DNA of 64,000 nt. Origin: UBA7702 sp040776805. Its GTDB lineage: Bacteria; Bacillota; Dehalobacteriia; UBA7702. How positions within the stretch are numbered: the stretch's first letter is position 1; every line of letters starts with the position of its first letter. The position numbers and the translations under genes were made by a program. Below the pieces are notes generated by a model. The model worked only from the letters and a program-made list of their open reading frames with translations. It did not search any database and was not told where the DNA came from. The stretch is from NCBI GenBank assembly GCA_040776805.1, contig JAXGZS010000001.1, positions 434,001 to 498,000 of the forward strand, written 5' to 3'. Below, in pieces: positions 61,859 to 64,000 of the stretch.

Positions 61859-63409
61859 TTATGCTTCGGGTGACGGTTCATCCGCTGCCCCGGGGGGCTC
61901 CGGTAGGGCGCGGTCGTCCAGGTCGTTGTCGTTGTCAAGATCCAGCTCAAACCAGAAGTTGACGCCGTTTTCGCTGTTGAAGACGCCGCACTGATTGTTG
62001 TGGGCTTCCATGATGGTCTTTACGATGGTCAGACCGATGCCGGTGCCGCCGTAAATGCCGGTACGGGATTTGTTGCGTTTATAGAAACTGAGCCAAATCT
62101 TATCCAGTTCGTCCTCGGGGATGTTTTCGCCCTCGTTGAAGACGTTGAGGTGGAGCTTTTCGCCGATTTTCGTGGCGCTGATTTCGATGATCCTGCCGCT
62201 TGCCGTGTGATCCGCGGCGTTGGTGATCAGGTTGATCAGCACCTGGCTTAGCATGTTGCTGTCGGCCAGGATCATGTTCTTTTCAACCTCGGTTTGTACC
62301 CGAATGTTCTTTTCTTTGAACATCAGATTGAATTTGGCGACGATCACCTCAACAAAGGAAGCGATTTCCAGTGATTCGATTTCCGGTTTCACTTTTCCCA
62401 GCTCCAGCTGGGAAAGATCGAGGATCTGGCGCACCAATTTATTCATGCGGTCGGATTCCTCCATGATCACGGAGCAGTAGAAATCACGGTCTTCCTGGCT
62501 CTCGCTGATATTTTCTTTGAGTCCTTCGGCGTAGCCCTGAATGATGGCGATGGGCGTTTTTAAATCGTGGGAAACGTTGGCAATGAGGTTCTGCCGCATT
62601 TCGTCGATTTGCCGTTCCTTCTTGATCTCTTCTTCCAAGCGTTCATTGGTTCGTTGCAGCTCTTTGATGGATTCCTCTAAGTGGGAGGAGAGGAAATTGA
62701 CGTTTTCCCCCAGTTCGCCGATTTCATCGGTGGTGTTCCCCTTGAATTTTCTGGTGAAATCAAGGTTGGCCATGTTTTTGGTGATGGCGTTGATTTCGAG
62801 AATCGGCTTGACCCAATGACGGGAAATGAAATACGCCATCAGCAAGGAAACGATCATCGTGAGGCAGCCGGTCATCACAATGAAGAAGCGGCTGTAGCCG
62901 ATATTTGCCTCAATGGAGGGAACGGAGATGCGCAGGACGATGTAGAACATATCGTTGGCCAACGGCAATTCGCCAATGAGGGTTAAAAAGCGGCCCTCGG
63001 AGACTCCGTCGTTTTGGGTGTAAATGATATAGTTGTCTTTGTGGATCGTGGAGCCGAAGTTTTCAATTTCCCGTTGGTAGAGCTCGGAGTCCATGGTATC
63101 GGCAATTTTTTGGTGGATTTCGCCGTTATCCTCGATGATAAAGGCGCTGACGGTATCGTAATTGCTGTTGAGAAACAGAATCTGCATGCCCGATGCAGAT
63201 TCAAATTCTTCGATATTGCTGGACAAATAGCCGTTGTTTTTGATGACTTCGTTGTAGATGGTTTGGTAGGCTTCGGCCAGCATATTCTTATTCTCCGCCA
63301 GGGCGTATTTGCCGTAGAAGAGCAGGTGGGACGAAGTTAGAATCAGCATGAAGACGATCACGACAAAGCCCACCGTGATGAATAGTTTCGCCTGAATCGA
63401 GTATTTCAT
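61859..63409 (-). CDS. Membrane sensor histidine kinase
   Basis: 516 residues. Membrane segment about 8-30, extracellular sensor about 31-175 (PAS-like/Cache-like pattern), second membrane segment about 177-198, HAMP about 199-250, coiled coil, HisKA with ANVSHDLKTPIAIIQGY, HATPase_c with NLITNAADH, GTGIGLTIV. Acidic, proline-rich tail. Orthodox phosphorelay kinase paired with the downstream-transcribed response regulator (30 bases away). Signal unknown; the type resembles VanS/PhoR. Confidence 0.92.
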   Translation of the reverse strand: MKYSIQAKLFITVGFVVIVFMLILTSSHLLFYGKYALAENKNMLAEAYQTIYNEVIKNNGYLSSNIEEFESASGMQILFLNSNYDTVSAFIIEDNGEIHQKIADTMDSELYQREIENFGSTIHKDNYIIYTQNDGVSEGRFLTLIGELPLANDMFYIVLRISVPSIEANIGYSRFFIVMTGCLTMIVSLLMAYFISRHWVKPILEINAITKNMANLDFTRKFKGNTTDEIGELGENVNFLSSHLEESIKELQRTNERLEEEIKKERQIDEMRQNLIANVSHDLKTPIAIIQGYAEGLKENISESQEDRDFYCSVIMEESDRMNKLVRQILDLSQLELGKVKPEIESLEIASFVEVIVAKFNLMFKEKNIRVQTEVEKNMILADSNMLSQVLINLITNAADHTASGRIIEISATKIGEKLHLNVFNEGENIPEDELDKIWLSFYKRNKSRTGIYGGTGIGLTIVKTIMEAHNNQCGVFNSENGVNFWFELDLDNDNDLDDRALPEPPGAADEPSPEA

Positions 63410-63439
63410 AGGATATCCTTTTATGCGGTACGGGTGGTC

Positions 63440-64000
63440 TTACCCCTCGAAACGGTAACCGTAGCCGCGTACGGTTTCAATGAGATTGCCTTTTTCCCCC
63501 AATTTTGCCCGGAGTTTTTTGATGTGGGTATCGACGGTGCGCAGATCGCCAAAGTAATCGTAACCCCAAAGCGCGTTTAAGATCTGTTCCCGGCTAAGAG
63601 CGACTTTGCGGTTGACGGCGAGATAGACGAGGAGCTCATATTCTTTGGGACTCAAATCGATGCGTTTGCCGTCTTCCTCCACGACTCTGGCGACTTCATC
63701 GATGACAAGACCATCAAATTCTTTCATGGCGCAGGCGGCGTTTTCCGGCTGCTGCCGTAAAAGCAGTTTGATCCGGGCCATCAGGACGATGGGGCTGAAG
63801 GGCTTGGTGATGTAATCGCTGGCGCCGAGTTCTAAGCCGAATACTTCATCGCTGTCTTCGGAACGGGCTGTCAGCATGATGACGGGTAATTGAGCGTCTT
63901 TTTTGCGAATGTGCCGCAATACGCTCCAGCCGTCGTAGTGGGGCATCATCACATCAAGGATGACGAGACTCAACTGTCCCAGCTTGGCTTCGATAATATC
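63440..64000 (-). CDS. OmpR-family response regulator, 5' partial
   Basis: The frame is open to the window edge, so the first about 40 residues are missing. Phosphoacceptor aspartate in LVILDVMMPHYDGW, switch residues in MLTARSED and the lysine in DYITKPFSP. C-terminal winged helix with DLRTVDTHIKKLRAKLGEK and VRGYGYRFEG. It precedes and is co-transcribed with the sensor kinase. Confidence 0.93.
   Translation of the reverse strand, partial: DIIEAKLGQLSLVILDVMMPHYDGWSVLRHIRKKDAQLPVIMLTARSEDSDEVFGLELGASDYITKPFSPIVLMARIKLLLRQQPENAACAMKEFDGLVIDEVARVVEEDGKRIDLSPKEYELLVYLAVNRKVALSREQILNALWGYDYFGDLRTVDTHIKKLRAKLGEKGNLIETVRGYGYRFEG

Overview
The window looks like chromosomal DNA of an endospore-forming member of the Bacillota (Firmicutes). 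The direct evidence is spoVAC-spoVAD-spoVAE, spmA-spmB, a Spo0E-like protein and a small cysteine-rich protein behind a good sigma-K promoter match. Other Firmicutes marks are a thrS T-box, an L20-type leader before infC-rpmI-rplT, BirA-controlled biotin genes and strong Shine-Dalgarno sites. A three-gene transhydrogenase-like complex resembling the Stn type of Sporomusa, a two-gene SufC/SufB (SMS-type) FeS system and an actinobacterial-type IHF gene point to an anaerobe near Negativicutes or Peptococcaceae-like Clostridia. That placement is inference; no rRNA is present.

Layout. 1-0.9 kb: end of a diacylglycerol-kinase-family gene. 0.95-5.5 kb: birA-bioY-bioB-bioD-bioA (minus strand), promoter overlapped by a BirA operator. 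5.6-12.6 kb: minus-strand operon of an EamA transporter, a sugar-isomerase-like TIM barrel and the flavin/FeS complex. 12.7-14.2 kb: pncB. 14.3-16.2 kb: spoVACDE. 16.2-17.1 kb: a cobalamin riboswitch with no gene behind it, then a Spo0E-like gene. 17.1-24.1 kb: nitroreductase, LexA-like repressor, the Cys-rich protein, spmAB-rluB and three metabolic genes. 24.2-30.1 kb: serA, a lipoprotein, SmsCB, lysA and tRNA-Leu. 30.1-36.4 kb: small regulators, a membrane protein, thymidylate synthase, a 0.8 kb structured gap, DUF47-Pit and an LRR protein. 36.4-43.6 kb: a repeat element, hepS/hepT-like genes, speD, YhgE/Pip and TetR. 43.6-48.2 kb: T-box-thrS, an amino acid dehydrogenase-like gene and infC-rpmI-rplT. 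48.3-50.0 kb: rqcH with a frame-disrupted 5' end. 50.1-57.5 kb: Ca2+-type P-ATPase, then yicC-mIHF-gmk-rpoZ-coaBC-metK. 57.5-64 kb: the second repeat copy, a GT2-GtrA protein, a hydantoinase/oxoprolinase, DedA and a two-component system running off the end.

The most unusual observation is a non-coding repeat present twice (about 36.45-36.67 kb and 57.49-57.66 kb, opposite orientations). Each copy sits between two near-identical copies of a transcription-terminator hairpin. The hairpin differs completely between the two loci, as if the element inserts into terminators and duplicates the whole hairpin (24-26 bp). Also notable are the 43-residue protein with 15 cysteines, the orphan cobalamin riboswitch, a LexA-fold repressor lacking its Ser/Lys dyad, and the broken start of rqcH.
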